Positions 28,405 through 39,064 are shown, numbered from the stretch's first letter. The stretch is DNA of 64,000 nucleotides from Thermoanaerobacter ethanolicus JW 200 (GCF_003722315.1 NZ_CP033580.1:1239001-1303000); one strand, 5' to 3'. Numbers and translations are program-made. The notes: generated by a model from the letters alone, not told the origin.

Positions 28405-29892
28405 ATGGAAGATAAACTTGATTTGAATGTGATAAAACCGATTGAAGAGGTAAAGTATTTGTCTGCGGAAAATGCTTCGCGATATCGCCTTATCATGAGG
28501 TATTTTTATGAGCAGTACCAGAAATTTAAATATTGGCTGTACAAAGAGGATATATATGAATATGTAAGTCAATTTGATATGTTTGCTGACTATACAATGG
28601 AAAAATGTGAGCAGGACTTAAAAGCACTTACTGAATGGAAAAACCTTATTGCGACACAAGATACCAGTAAAGCTTCTACGATTGACGAATTTAAAAACAA
28701 AAAATTCAGGTATCAGCTGAGTCCATATTCTATTGAGATAGAAAGAATGAGCATAAGGCTGGAAAGCATCGTCGGTTATGGTGGGTCACTACAGCCGGCT
28801 TTATTTGAAAGGATTTACCGCAATTTAATAAAGATAAATGAAATGGCGAAAAAAGAGGATTTACAGGAAATAAACAGATGGTGGGAAGACCTCAATACCG
28901 ACTTTGAAAATATATATCACAATGCGACAGATTACATTGCAAGTCTTCAAAGCTCTAACGCTGATGAACTTATGAAGTCAGAGCAGTTTATAATTTACAA
29001 AGACAAACTTATAGAATATTTAAGAGATTTTATAAAAGACCTTCAGAGGTTTTCTGTTGCCATAGAGAGCTTTTTGAAAAAGGTGAGTCCGGAGGTTGTC
29101 AATTCCATTGTAGATAAGTTATGCCAATATGAAATGAGTATTCCAAGAATCGACAGAGTTTTAAATGAAGAGGAAGTAAAAGAGGATTTGATGGATAAGT
29201 GGAATAACATATCTTTTTGGTTTACAGGTCATAATTTTGAAGACAGCGAGGCAGTAAGGCTTCTTAATATATCAAATGAAATAATCAGAAAAATAACAAT
29301 GTATGCGGCGAGAATAGCAGAAAACAGGATGAAAGCTGCCAGCAGAAAGAATGAATATATTGCACTTTCTAAAATGTTTGCAAAAGCAGGTAGTATAAAA
29401 GAAGCACACCTTTTATCTGCGGCGGTTTTCGGTTGCTTTTACACAAGGCACATAAAAGGTGATTTTGAAAGAAAGACAGAAAGTGTAAACCAGAGCGTAT
29501 GGGAAGAACCGCCCTTTAAAGTAATTATAAAGCCAAAAACAAGGAGCTACAGTAATTCTGTTAAGACAAATGCGATTATTGATAAAAGTGCTGACAAGAC
29601 TGAGATGCTGATGGACTATCTCAATCAGAAAAATATAGAAGATGAAATAATAGCAAGTTGCATTGTTGGCAATAGAATAAGGATAAAGGATTTACCTGTT
29701 GTAAAACCTTTTGTGAGGGCAACGATACTTAAATGGATAGGAAAAGCGATAGCAAGAAATGGCTTTACAGGAAAAACAGAAGATGGAAGAACATACAGGC
29801 TTCATATGCCAAAGAATGGCGAGAGAGCAATACTAAAATGCACGGATGGTAATCTTGATATGCCTGATATTGTAATTGAGTTTGTGGATTGA
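28405..29892 (+). CDS. jetA: Wadjet type II subunit JetA
   Basis: 495 residues of the TIGR02677/DUF2397 family, the kleisin-like subunit of the JetABC SMC complex. The N-terminal region is a winged helix (YRLIMRYFYEQYQKFKYWLYKEDIYEYV), followed by long helices and a C-terminal winged helix (VRATILKWIGKAIARNGFTGKTEDGRTYRL). It bridges JetC heads and binds JetB. AAGGTGAAG precedes the ATG. It opens a four-gene operon that protects against plasmids. Confidence 0.93.
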   Translation: MEDKLDLNVIKPIEEVKYLSAENASRYRLIMRYFYEQYQKFKYWLYKEDIYEYVSQFDMFADYTMEKCEQDLKALTEWKNLIATQDTSKASTIDEFKNKKFRYQLSPYSIEIERMSIRLESIVGYGGSLQPALFERIYRNLIKINEMAKKEDLQEINRWWEDLNTDFENIYHNATDYIASLQSSNADELMKSEQFIIYKDKLIEYLRDFIKDLQRFSVAIESFLKKVSPEVVNSIVDKLCQYEMSIPRIDRVLNEEEVKEDLMDKWNNISFWFTGHNFEDSEAVRLLNISNEIIRKITMYAARIAENRMKAASRKNEYIALSKMFAKAGSIKEAHLLSAAVFGCFYTRHIKGDFERKTESVNQSVWEEPPFKVIIKPKTRSYSNSVKTNAIIDKSADKTEMLMDYLNQKNIEDEIIASCIVGNRIRIKDLPVVKPFVRATILKWIGKAIARNGFTGKTEDGRTYRLHMPKNGERAILKCTDGNLDMPDIVIEFVD

Positions 29893-29902
29893 AGGTGAAA
29901 AT

Positions 29903-31054
29903 ATGGAAGAACTTCAGATGCTTCTTGAAAATTTTTGGATATTGAGAGATGACAGGGAAAATTTTAACAAAATACGGGATGCGGAGAATAAAATAAAACC
30001 TTTTGTTGAAGAAAAATTAGGATATAGATTGATTATAAACCCATATATTATTAAGTTAGAAAAAGTGCCGTCAGATGTTGAAGAGTGGATGGGGATAGAT
30101 GCATTTCAAATGCCTATGGATTATGCATTTTTGTGTTTGCTCTTAGCTTTTTTGGAGGATAAAGGACCAGAAGACCAGTTTGTGTTGTCTAATATAACGG
30201 AATACATAGAGGCGCAGTATGATGGACCTGATAAAGTAGATTGGACGCTTTTTCAGCACAGAAAGTCACTTGTGCGGGTGCTCAATTTTGCTGTAGATAT
30301 TGGCATAATTAAAATAGATGATGGTGACCATGAGAGGTTTTCAGAAAGTGAAGATACTGAGGTTCTTTACGAAAACACAGGTATTTCAAGGTATTTTTTG
30401 AGGTCTTTTAACAGAGAAATTACAGAAGACATGAAGATCGAGGATTTTTTGCAGGAGGACTTAAATCTTTCAAACTCCAAAGATGCGGTTATACAGAGAA
30501 GGCACAGGGCGTACCGAAAACTTATTCTTTCACCTTCTGTGTATAGTGAAGGACCTGATGACCAAGACTTCATGTATATAAAAAATTACAGAAATACTAT
30601 AGCGAAAGATTTAGAGGAGTATCTTGATGCAAAACTTCACCTCCACAAAACTTCTGCTTTTGTCCTCTTTAATGACAACAAATATTTAAGGTCTTATTTT
30701 CCCGACAAAAACAAAAACATATCTGATATAATGCTGCAGGCAAGTAAAATTATAAGACAAATGATTGAAGATGGAAAACTCGCCTATAATCCTGACGATA
30801 CTATAGATATAACTGAAGCAGAATTTATAAATATTATTTTGAAAGTAAAGGAAAGATTTAGTGATGGTTGGTATAAGTCTTACAGGGAGATGAGTGAAAA
30901 GCAGCTTATAGAAGAGGTCATTGAAAACATGGAAAGCTTTAAGATGATAAAAAGAGTTGAGGAATTGCATTCTATTAAAATACTGCCTATGGCGGCAAAG
31001 CTAATTGGGGAATATCCTCCAGATTTTGAAAAAGGAGAAGGTGCAGATGAGTGA
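29903..31054 (+). CDS. jetB: Wadjet type II subunit JetB
   Basis: About 383 residues of the TIGR02678/DUF2398 family, the KITE-like subunit. Winged-helix segments can be seen at about 60-140 (FVLSNITEYIEAQ...VLNFAVDIGIIKIDD) and 210-230. The ATG at 29903 has AAGGTGAAA upstream and starts ten bases after jetA; the earlier frame start is inside jetA. It overlaps jetC by eight bases. Confidence 0.92.
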   Translation: MEELQMLLENFWILRDDRENFNKIRDAENKIKPFVEEKLGYRLIINPYIIKLEKVPSDVEEWMGIDAFQMPMDYAFLCLLLAFLEDKGPEDQFVLSNITEYIEAQYDGPDKVDWTLFQHRKSLVRVLNFAVDIGIIKIDDGDHERFSESEDTEVLYENTGISRYFLRSFNREITEDMKIEDFLQEDLNLSNSKDAVIQRRHRAYRKLILSPSVYSEGPDDQDFMYIKNYRNTIAKDLEEYLDAKLHLHKTSAFVLFNDNKYLRSYFPDKNKNISDIMLQASKIIRQMIEDGKLAYNPDDTIDITEAEFINIILKVKERFSDGWYKSYREMSEKQLIEEVIENMESFKMIKRVEELHSIKILPMAAKLIGEYPPDFEKGEGADE

Positions 31055-34000
31055 AAAATTAGCCGAAAGATGGATGATTAACAGGATTGGGCTTCTTAAT
31101 TTTTGGTATTATGATGATGAAATATTTGAGTTTGCAGATGGAAGGCTTCTTTTAAGAGGTGCTAATGGTTCTGGAAAGTCAGTGACAATGCAGAGTTTCA
31201 TACCTTTAGTATTAGATGGCAACAAAAGTCCTGAAAGACTTGATCCCTTTGGCTCAAAGGCGAGAAAGCTTGAGGACTATCTTCTTGGGGAAGAAGAGGT
31301 AAGTGGGCTTGATGAAAGAACTGGCTATCTTTTCATGGAATTTAAAAAAGAGAAAAAAGACAGCTACATTACAATAGGCATGGGACTAAAGGCGAAAAGG
31401 CATCAAAATATGGACTTTTGGGGCTTTGTAATACTTGACGGCAGGCGTATAGGTATCGACTTCTTTTTATACAAAATGGAAATAGGCGATGACGGCAAAA
31501 GAGTAAAAGTCCCACTTACCAAAAAAGAACTTAAGAATAGAATAGGTGAAGGCGGAGAAGTAGTTGAAAGCCAAAAAGAGTACATGGAAATGGTCAATAA
31601 ATACATTTTTGGCTTTAGTTCTATCGAGGAATACGACGAGCTCATAAAACTGCTGGTACAGCTTAGAAGTCCAAAGCTTTCCAAAGACTTCAGGCCTACT
31701 GTGATATATGAAATTATGAAAGCTTCACTGCCTTCTCTCACAGATGATGATTTGAGGCCTCTTTCAGAAACCATAGAAAACATGGACCAGATTAAGATGC
31801 ACCTTGATGTTCTTTACAGGAATATGGCTGCAGTAAAAAAGCTTAAAAATGAGTACGACAACTATAACAAATACATTCTTTATGAAAAGGCTGGGGATTT
31901 AGTAAAGGCATACAGCGATTTATACGCATCAAAAAAAGAATACGATAATTTAACTAAAGATATTGAAAATTACAGAAGTACAATAGCAAACTTAGGAAAT
32001 GACATCATTTCTCTTGAAAGTGAAAGAGAAGCTTTAAAGAAAAAGGAAGAACAGCTTTCAAGTGGTGATGCTAAAAGAACCCAAAGGGAGTTATTAGAAG
32101 AAGAGAATAGGTATAAACAGTACTTGGAGGATAAGTCTAAAAAGGAAGAAGAACTCCGGAATAAACAAGATAAATATTATGGCTTAGAAAGAAAGATAAA
32201 AAACACGGAGGAACAAAAATACAAACTTGATAAAGAACTACAGGATAAATTAGAGGATATATCTTCAATTGCACAGGATATAGATTTCATGGAACATGAG
32301 TTTTCTGTAAGTGAACTTAAAAAAGTGTATGGAAAAGAATTTGATTTTACTTATTGGAAAAATGAATTAAAAAAGCATAAAGATAAAATAAAGCGTGCCA
32401 TCAATGCATTGAGAGAAGAAATAGAAGCAAATAAAAGGTATGATGCCGCACTTAAAGAGCAGGAAAGGCTTAAAAAAGAAAGAGAAGACAGGGCTAAAAA
32501 GTTGGAAGAGGCAGAAAGGCTTTTTGACGAACAAAAAAGAGAATACGTTGAAAGAGTTTATAGTTGGTCGCAGGGCAATGCAGAACTTAAGCTTTTAAGT
32601 AGCCAACTGGAAGGCTTAAGCCGTGTCATACTGGCGTATGGAGAGGATAAAGGATTTGACGATATTTTGGCTTTTGTGAGAAAACCCTATGAGGAAATAC
32701 TAAATGGAATTCAGCAAGAAATTTTAAGATTAGAAAATCAAAGAGAGGCAAAAGAAAATCAGCTTCATGAGAAAGAAAAGTTATTGGAGGAATGGAAAAA
32801 CAAAAAAGATCCTGAGCCTGAAAGAGATGAACAAGTCATAAACAACAGAAAAAGGCTTAAAGAAGCTGGAATTCCTTACATTCCTCTTTACATGGCGATT
32901 GATTTTAAAGAGGATGTGGATGAAGAGACAAGAGGCAATATAGAAGCTGCGATAGAAGACATGGGGCTTTTGGATGCTCTTATCGTGCCAAAAGAATATT
33001 TTGAAAAAGCTCTTCAAATGGACAGCAATATGGCGGATAAATATGTTATGCCTGGAAGCTTTAATATGATGTTAAATGTATCTCAATATTTTAGAGTAGT
33101 TGACAATGAAGAAGGAGTTTCACCAGAAGATATTTCAGATGCTTTAAGCAATATATTTGTATCAGAAGAAGGCGGGACAACCTATATCGATTCAAATGGC
33201 GCATATGGAATAGGAGTAATAAAAGGGAAAGCACGGGATGGAGTTAAATCAAAGTACATCGGGAGTGAGTCTAGAAAGCGCTACAGAGAAGAGCTTATTA
33301 AATCTATACAAGAAGAAATACAGGCTATAAAAGCTGAAATATCTGCAATCGATGAGGAAATAAATGCAAAAAAATTAAGGATACAGAGGCTGGATTACGA
33401 ATATTCGGCATTTCCCGGGAAAGAAGATATTGAAGAAGCATATAGATATTTAAAAACGGCAAAGGCTGATTACGAATACACCTCTCATAAACTGGATGAA
33501 CAGCTTTTCACAGTTAAAAACTGTTTTGAGGACCTTCAGAAAAAGAAAGCTGTTGTAAGAGAATTGACATCTGGCATAAACATACATCCAGATATTGATA
33601 CCTATTCTTCTGCGTATGAATATGCGGAAGAATACGCTTCAGGGCTTAATGAAGTAGAAATACTATACAACAAATATGTTTTACACATTTCAAACGAAGA
33701 AATGTTATTGCAGCAAAAACAAGATTTAGAATACGATATTGATAACTTAAAGTACGAAATAGACGTACTGGAAAACAAAATACAGAGTTCTGTTAAGAAA
33801 ATTGAGATGCTAAAAGAGACATTAAAAGAACTTGGACTTGAAGAAATTGAAAAAGAACTGGAGATTTGCCTAAAAAGGCTGGAGGAAATACCTAAAGAGA
33901 TTACAAATAAATCAGCCGAAAAAGCAAAACTTGAGGAGCGGCTACAGAGAAGCTTAAAAGACCTTTTAAACATTGAAGAAGAGATTCATCTTAAAGAGAA

Positions 34001-35213
34001 AATTTACAATATTGTTGAAGAGGGTTTAAAAAGGGAATTAGCACTTGGCTTTGTCAAGCAAGACGTTGAAATGGAGGATATGTTAAAATTAAGTAAAAGC
34101 ATTCTTTCTGAATACAAAGGCTTTTTTGACAAGGCGGGCTTTGACAGAGAAAAGTTTACAGAGAGACTTCAAAATGTGTATTTTGAAACTCGCAACGAAC
34201 TTTTAGAATATGGGCTTTCAATTGGCAATATCTTTGATGAAGTTTATGAGGGAGACAATGAAAGAATAAAAGATGTAAGGAGTAAGCAGAGAAGACTTAA
34301 TATTACGGCAAATATAAATGGTAAAGTCGTTTCATTATATACACTTTATTCTAATATTGAAGAGGATATAATGGCGAATGAAAGCCTTTTAAGAGAGACT
34401 GATAAGATTCTTTTTGAAGAGATTATAATGCACAATGTGGGAATTAAGATAAGAGCAAAGATTTTTAAAGCAGAAGAATGGGTAAAGAAAATGAACAAAC
34501 TTATGTCTGAAAGGGATACTTCCAGCGGACTTAAGTTCTCTATTGAGTGGAGAAGCATTCCTGCTTCTAATGAAGAAGAACTTGATACAAAAGAGCTTGT
34601 GGATATTTTAAAATCCGATGCTGATATGCTGAAAAAGGAAGTCTTCGATAAAGTCGTAAATCATTTTAGGTCAAAAGTAGAAAGAGCCAGGAGGGCAATG
34701 GAGGAAAAAAACAATACAGAAACTTTTCACAAGATTATGAAAGAAATATTAGATTACAGAGATTGGTTTGAGTTTAAGCTTTACTACAGAAAAGAAGGGG
34801 AAAGCCGCAAGGAGCTTACTGATAATGCTTTTAATAAGTTGAGTGGCGGAGAAAAAGCGATGGCCATGTATATACCTTTATTTTCCGCGGTTTACTCAAG
34901 ATATGAGGGAGCATCGCCGACTGCACCTCGCATAATATCTCTAGATGAAGCATTTGCAGGAGTTGATGACACAAACATAAGGGATATGTTTAAACTGATT
35001 GAGGATTTAAGATTTAATTATATAATGAATTCGCAGGTTTTGTGGGGAGATTATGACACTGTTCCCAAGCTTTCAATTTATGAACTTGTAAGGCCAAAAA
35101 ATGCAAAGGCTGTATTGGTCATGAAGTATTTGTGGGATGGAAAAGTAAAGCATCTTATACTTCCTGAAAAAGAGGAGGTTGCCGCTACAGAAGTGGGTGC
35201 TATAAATGAATAA
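31047..35213 (+). CDS. jetC: Wadjet type II SMC-like ATPase JetC
   Basis: 1388 residues, TIGR02680 type. Walker A is GANGSGKS (38-45); two long coiled-coil arms flank a hinge-like region at about 620-740; the signature LSGGEKA and Walker B IISLDEAF lie near the C-terminus. JetC forms the motor that loops plasmid DNA for cleavage by JetD. The ATG at 31047 follows AAGGAGAAGG; the longer frame from 31005 lies inside jetB. The size and completeness argue for a working system. Confidence 0.95.
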   Translation: MSEKLAERWMINRIGLLNFWYYDDEIFEFADGRLLLRGANGSGKSVTMQSFIPLVLDGNKSPERLDPFGSKARKLEDYLLGEEEVSGLDERTGYLFMEFKKEKKDSYITIGMGLKAKRHQNMDFWGFVILDGRRIGIDFFLYKMEIGDDGKRVKVPLTKKELKNRIGEGGEVVESQKEYMEMVNKYIFGFSSIEEYDELIKLLVQLRSPKLSKDFRPTVIYEIMKASLPSLTDDDLRPLSETIENMDQIKMHLDVLYRNMAAVKKLKNEYDNYNKYILYEKAGDLVKAYSDLYASKKEYDNLTKDIENYRSTIANLGNDIISLESEREALKKKEEQLSSGDAKRTQRELLEEENRYKQYLEDKSKKEEELRNKQDKYYGLERKIKNTEEQKYKLDKELQDKLEDISSIAQDIDFMEHEFSVSELKKVYGKEFDFTYWKNELKKHKDKIKRAINALREEIEANKRYDAALKEQERLKKEREDRAKKLEEAERLFDEQKREYVERVYSWSQGNAELKLLSSQLEGLSRVILAYGEDKGFDDILAFVRKPYEEILNGIQQEILRLENQREAKENQLHEKEKLLEEWKNKKDPEPERDEQVINNRKRLKEAGIPYIPLYMAIDFKEDVDEETRGNIEAAIEDMGLLDALIVPKEYFEKALQMDSNMADKYVMPGSFNMMLNVSQYFRVVDNEEGVSPEDISDALSNIFVSEEGGTTYIDSNGAYGIGVIKGKARDGVKSKYIGSESRKRYREELIKSIQEEIQAIKAEISAIDEEINAKKLRIQRLDYEYSAFPGKEDIEEAYRYLKTAKADYEYTSHKLDEQLFTVKNCFEDLQKKKAVVRELTSGINIHPDIDTYSSAYEYAEEYASGLNEVEILYNKYVLHISNEEMLLQQKQDLEYDIDNLKYEIDVLENKIQSSVKKIEMLKETLKELGLEEIEKELEICLKRLEEIPKEITNKSAEKAKLEERLQRSLKDLLNIEEEIHLKEKIYNIVEEGLKRELALGFVKQDVEMEDMLKLSKSILSEYKGFFDKAGFDREKFTERLQNVYFETRNELLEYGLSIGNIFDEVYEGDNERIKDVRSKQRRLNITANINGKVVSLYTLYSNIEEDIMANESLLRETDKILFEEIIMHNVGIKIRAKIFKAEEWVKKMNKLMSERDTSSGLKFSIEWRSIPASNEEELDTKELVDILKSDADMLKKEVFDKVVNHFRSKVERARRAMEEKNNTETFHKIMKEILDYRDWFEFKLYYRKEGESRKELTDNAFNKLSGGEKAMAMYIPLFSAVYSRYEGASPTAPRIISLDEAFAGVDDTNIRDMFKLIEDLRFNYIMNSQVLWGDYDTVPKLSIYELVRPKNAKAVLVMKYLWDGKVKHLILPEKEEVAATEVGAINE

Positions 35214-36501
35214 AGAAGAACTTAAATATTTTAAAGAAAAAAAGGGATACAAGAGGATTTTTGAAGGTATACGGGAAAAGTACAGAAGTTTAGGACGTCT
35301 TGGAGGCGTTGTAAAGCTTGATAATCTTACGGAAGATGAAAAAGAAGTACTTACAAACCATTTTAAAAAAGACTATAGGACGAAAAAATCTGCATCCATT
35401 GATGTGGCAAAGTTTGAAGAGTCGCTAAAAAATACGCGATTTGAGGAGTATACGCTAAAAGACATACTGGAATACTATTTTGGCGAAAAACTCACCAGCA
35501 AAAAAGAGGATATGGAAATATTTGCAAAAGAAAGAGAAGAGTTCTTTAAAGAGCTCTTCTCTAAATACCAGGAATGTAAGTGCATTGATTGGCTAAAAAG
35601 TTTGTATGAGGGAACCGCTGTAGGGGTAAGGACAGTAAATCAGAGGTATTTAAATGATAAGGCCGGATTAAAAAAAGATATAATATACGTATGCGATGCC
35701 ATAAACAATTTGCCTGTTTATAAAGGGGAAAAGAAAAGACTGCCGGTGTTTTCTTCCCAGATTGCACGTAATCCTCACTATTTTGATTCAAATACAGAAG
35801 CTGGAAGTATGTTTATAAACGCTTTATGCACTTTAATGGGGCTGAATGAAGTAAAAGGAAGTGAAGAAATATCAGAACTTTATTACAACGTTGGCATTTT
35901 GATAGATGAAATATCCAATTATGTCACACTCTTAGGACTTTTGGCATATGAGGGCGATACGGAAAATCAAGTATTTAAGGCTGCTTATGAAAGCAATCAA
36001 GTCTTGCAAGTTCCTCTTTTAAATTTGAGTAAAATTGAGAGGGTCATAAGCCCTTCTAAGAAAGTGTATGTTGTAGAGAATCCTTCAGTTTTTACATCTT
36101 TAATAGATGCTACAAATAAAGTATTTCCTCTTGTATGCACATATGGCCAGCCAAAACTTTCTTCTCTCCTGCTCTTGGACATGCTTTATAAAGAAGGGAC
36201 AGAGATATATTACTCAGGAGATTTTGACCCAGAGGGGCTTATGATAGCAGATAGATTGTACAGAAGGTATAAAGACAAGTTTCACTTTTTAAGGTACGGC
36301 CTAGAAGATTATTTAAAATCTCTTTCAAATGAAGTCATAAATGATGTAAGGCTTAGTAAGCTAAATAAGATTGAATCACCTTTACTCTTTGATGTGGCAA
36401 AAGAGATGAAAATAATAAAAAAAGCAGGGTATCAGGAGCTTATAATAGATGATATTATAAATGATATAAAATTGATTGAAGAAGGTAAGGGGGAGTGGTA
36501 A
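35206..36501 (+). CDS. jetD: Wadjet type II nuclease subunit JetD
   Basis: 431 residues of the TIGR02679/DUF2399 family. The C-terminal half is a TOPRIM-like nuclease: VYVVENPSVF supplies the Glu and YYSGDFDPEGLMIADRL the Asp pair. JetD cuts circular DNA that JetABC has extruded to a limit size. It overlaps jetC by eight bases and starts with ATG after a GTGGGTG site. No damage is visible. Confidence 0.93.
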   Translation: MNKEELKYFKEKKGYKRIFEGIREKYRSLGRLGGVVKLDNLTEDEKEVLTNHFKKDYRTKKSASIDVAKFEESLKNTRFEEYTLKDILEYYFGEKLTSKKEDMEIFAKEREEFFKELFSKYQECKCIDWLKSLYEGTAVGVRTVNQRYLNDKAGLKKDIIYVCDAINNLPVYKGEKKRLPVFSSQIARNPHYFDSNTEAGSMFINALCTLMGLNEVKGSEEISELYYNVGILIDEISNYVTLLGLLAYEGDTENQVFKAAYESNQVLQVPLLNLSKIERVISPSKKVYVVENPSVFTSLIDATNKVFPLVCTYGQPKLSSLLLLDMLYKEGTEIYYSGDFDPEGLMIADRLYRRYKDKFHFLRYGLEDYLKSLSNEVINDVRLSKLNKIESPLLFDVAKEMKIIKKAGYQELIIDDIINDIKLIEEGKGEW

Positions 36502-36542
36502 AATTAAGGTAATAAGTATGCCTTCTTAAAGAGGTGTCTGTA

Positions 36543-36983
36543 GTGGTTCAGAGAGATTTAAAAGAAGTGGAAGAAATATTTAAGAGAAATTTGCAATATT
36601 TAAAGGGTAAATATGACATAAAGTTGATATATGTTTTTGGCTCATATAGTAAAGGCACTAATACAAAAAATAGTGATCTTGATATTGCGGTACTTTTAGG
36701 GAATGGATATGATCCTATGGACAAACTTGCTTTAATTGGCGATTTGGTTTCAATATTTAAACGAGATGATATAGATTTGGTAGTATTAAATTCTGCAAAT
36801 CCAGTGTTAAGGCATCAAGTAATAAAGCACGGCAAACTTATTTTTGAAGAAAATGAAGATGTAAAGGTGGAATTTGAGGTTAAAACTCTAAGAGAATATA
36901 TGGACATGGAATATTTTAGAAAAGTGCAGATGGATGTTATTAAAGAATGGGTAAAAAGTGTTGTAGGTGATAATAGTGACTAA
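36543..36983 (+). CDS. mntA: MntA-type antitoxin (adenylyltransferase)
   Basis: 146 residues with GSYSKGTNTKNSDLD, an exact GSx10DxD motif of MntA proteins that add AMP to the HepT toxin and so silence it. I chose the GTG at 36543 because AAAGAGGTG lies directly before it; an upstream GTG at 36534 is part of that ribosome site. It overlaps hepT by eight bases and lies 41 bases after jetD, so the pair may be read with the Wadjet operon. Confidence 0.88.
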   Translation: MVQRDLKEVEEIFKRNLQYLKGKYDIKLIYVFGSYSKGTNTKNSDLDIAVLLGNGYDPMDKLALIGDLVSIFKRDDIDLVVLNSANPVLRHQVIKHGKLIFEENEDVKVEFEVKTLREYMDMEYFRKVQMDVIKEWVKSVVGDNSD

Positions 36984-37416
36984 AAGTATAATAGAAACAA
37001 TAAATTCTAAAATAAAAGAGTTACAAAAAAATTTAATATTGTTAAAAAAAGTATCGCAAGAAGTAAATAAAGAAAATATAAAAGAGGATATGCTCAAATA
37101 TTGGGGAATAGAAAGAGGAATTCAAATATCTATAGAATGTGTTATTGATATAGCCAATATAATTATTTCTTCTCTTGGTTTAGAAAAACCCGATACCTAT
37201 AGAGAAACGGTTTTATTATTAGGTAAATCAAACATTTTGCCGGAAAATTTTGCCAAAAATATTTCTAACATGGTTTCTTTTAGAAATATACTTGTACATG
37301 ATTATATGAAAATTGATGAGAAGGTGATTGTTGACATATTAAAGAACCATTTGGATGATTTTGTTAAATATATACATTATATAAATAAATGGATCGAAGA
37401 AAATTATTATTCCTAA
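36976..37416 (+). CDS. hepT: HepT-type HEPN ribonuclease toxin
   Basis: 146 residues, all-helical DUF86-type HEPN protein. The motif RNILVHDY is R-x4-H-x-Y, with the Tyr that MntA modifies. As an RNase it would cut tRNA or mRNA when unmodified. The GTG at 36976 follows AGGTGA; its frame overlaps mntA. It is a complete toxin-antitoxin pair. Confidence 0.9.
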   Translation: MTKSIIETINSKIKELQKNLILLKKVSQEVNKENIKEDMLKYWGIERGIQISIECVIDIANIIISSLGLEKPDTYRETVLLLGKSNILPENFAKNISNMVSFRNILVHDYMKIDEKVIVDILKNHLDDFVKYIHYINKWIEENYYS

Positions 37417-37435
37417 TATGAAAGGAGACGTTATT

Positions 37436-39064
37436 GTGAAAATAAGTTTTTTGGGAGCTGCTAAAGAGGTTACAGGCTCATGCTATTTAGTTGAGACGGA
37501 AAAGACTAAGTTTCTTGTTGACTGCGGAATGTTTCAAGGGGGAGAAGTTGAAGACGAGCTAAACTATCAAGAATTTATTTTTGATGTAGGTGATATCGAT
37601 TTTGTGCTTTTAACTCATGCTCACATAGACCACAGTGGAAGAATTCCTCTTTTGTACAAGAGGGGATACAGAAAAAGGATTTACGCTACAAAAGCCACCG
37701 TGGATTTATGCAGGTATATGCTTCCAGACAGTGGGCATATACAAGAGATGGAAAGTGAATGGAAAAACAGAAAAAGGAAAAGGGCAGATAAGCCTTTGAG
37801 GGAACCTCTTTATACTGCTGATGAGGCGAAAGATTCTTTAAGCATTTTCTATGGAATAGATTATGGAGAAATAATTGAACCAGCGCAAGATGTAAAAGTG
37901 CGATTTAATGATGCAGGACATATGCTTGGTTCATCTATAATCGAAGTTTGGGTAAATGAAAAAGGCAAAGAAACTAAAATTGTATTTTCAGGGGATTTGG
38001 GGAATAAAAAAATTCCTCTTTTAAAAGAAGTTACACCGATTAAGAGTGCGGATTATGTTTTGTGTGAGTCCACATATGGCAATAGGCTTCATGAAGATAT
38101 TGGAGATAGGGCAAAAAAACTCATGGAGATTATCATAAAAACCGTAAAGAGAGGCGGAAATGTCATAATACCTTCTTTTGCTGTCGGAAGGACTCAAGAA
38201 CTTTTATATGAATTACATAAAAACAGAGAATTGTACAAAGACGAAATAGAGTTTTTAAACAACGTACCTGTTTATGTAGATAGTCCACTTGCAACTTCTA
38301 TAACAGATGTTTTTACTAAACATCCTGAATATTTGGACAGTGAAGCTCAAGAATACATTAAAAGAGGAGATTTACCCCTCGACTTTCCTAATTTGCACTT
38401 TACCCACAGTGTAGAAGAATCAAAAGCACTAAATGAAATTAAAACACCTGTCATAATCATATCAGCCAGTGGGATGTGTGAAGCTGGGCGAATTAAACAC
38501 CATTTAAAACACAATTTGTGGAGACCAGAATGCACGGTTTTGTTTGTGGGGTATCAGGCAAAAGGGACCTTAGGACGTAAACTTTTGGAAGGAGAAAAAA
38601 ATGTCAAAATATTTGGTGAGGATATTAGCGTAAAAGCTGAAATAGAATATATTGAAAGTTTTTCTGGGCATGCAGACCAAAAGGGTATATTAGATTGGCT
38701 TTCTCAATTTACGGATAAGCCAAGGAAAATATTCATTGTACACGGGGAAGATGAAGCACAGGAAGAACTAGCAGATAAGATTGAAAATCAACTTGGCATA
38801 GAGACTTTGATACCCTCGCGATATGATACATATAATTTTGAAGAAGATAAACTTTTTACTGCAGAAGCTGAAGATAAAGTTAAGCTGAGCGTTGAACTTA
38901 CTAACAAGATCGAAGAAATGAAATTAAGAAGTGACAAAGCATTGAATAAACTTCAAGAGTTAATAAACAGTAAAGATATAACAAAAGATTTAAGTCCTAT
39001 TGTAAGTGAGTTAAACAATATAAATGAAAGTTTAATGAAATTGTATAGAGAACTTTTAGATTAG
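37436..39064 (+). CDS. Metallo-beta-lactamase/beta-CASP RNase
   Basis: About 542 residues. The zinc motif LLTHAHIDHSGRIP is followed by DAGHMLGSS, a beta-CASP domain (PSFAVGRTQELLYEL, VDSPLATSITDVF, IIISASGMCEAGRI) and SFSGHADQKGILDW. A C-terminal extension of about 90 residues is helical. These enzymes process RNA 3' or 5' ends; the exact role here is unknown. The GTG at 37436 is preferred because AAAGGAG precedes it by 10 bases; an ATG at 37418 overlaps this ribosome site. Confidence 0.9.
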   Translation: MKISFLGAAKEVTGSCYLVETEKTKFLVDCGMFQGGEVEDELNYQEFIFDVGDIDFVLLTHAHIDHSGRIPLLYKRGYRKRIYATKATVDLCRYMLPDSGHIQEMESEWKNRKRKRADKPLREPLYTADEAKDSLSIFYGIDYGEIIEPAQDVKVRFNDAGHMLGSSIIEVWVNEKGKETKIVFSGDLGNKKIPLLKEVTPIKSADYVLCESTYGNRLHEDIGDRAKKLMEIIIKTVKRGGNVIIPSFAVGRTQELLYELHKNRELYKDEIEFLNNVPVYVDSPLATSITDVFTKHPEYLDSEAQEYIKRGDLPLDFPNLHFTHSVEESKALNEIKTPVIIISASGMCEAGRIKHHLKHNLWRPECTVLFVGYQAKGTLGRKLLEGEKNVKIFGEDISVKAEIEYIESFSGHADQKGILDWLSQFTDKPRKIFIVHGEDEAQEELADKIENQLGIETLIPSRYDTYNFEEDKLFTAEAEDKVKLSVELTNKIEEMKLRSDKALNKLQELINSKDITKDLSPIVSELNNINESLMKLYRELLD

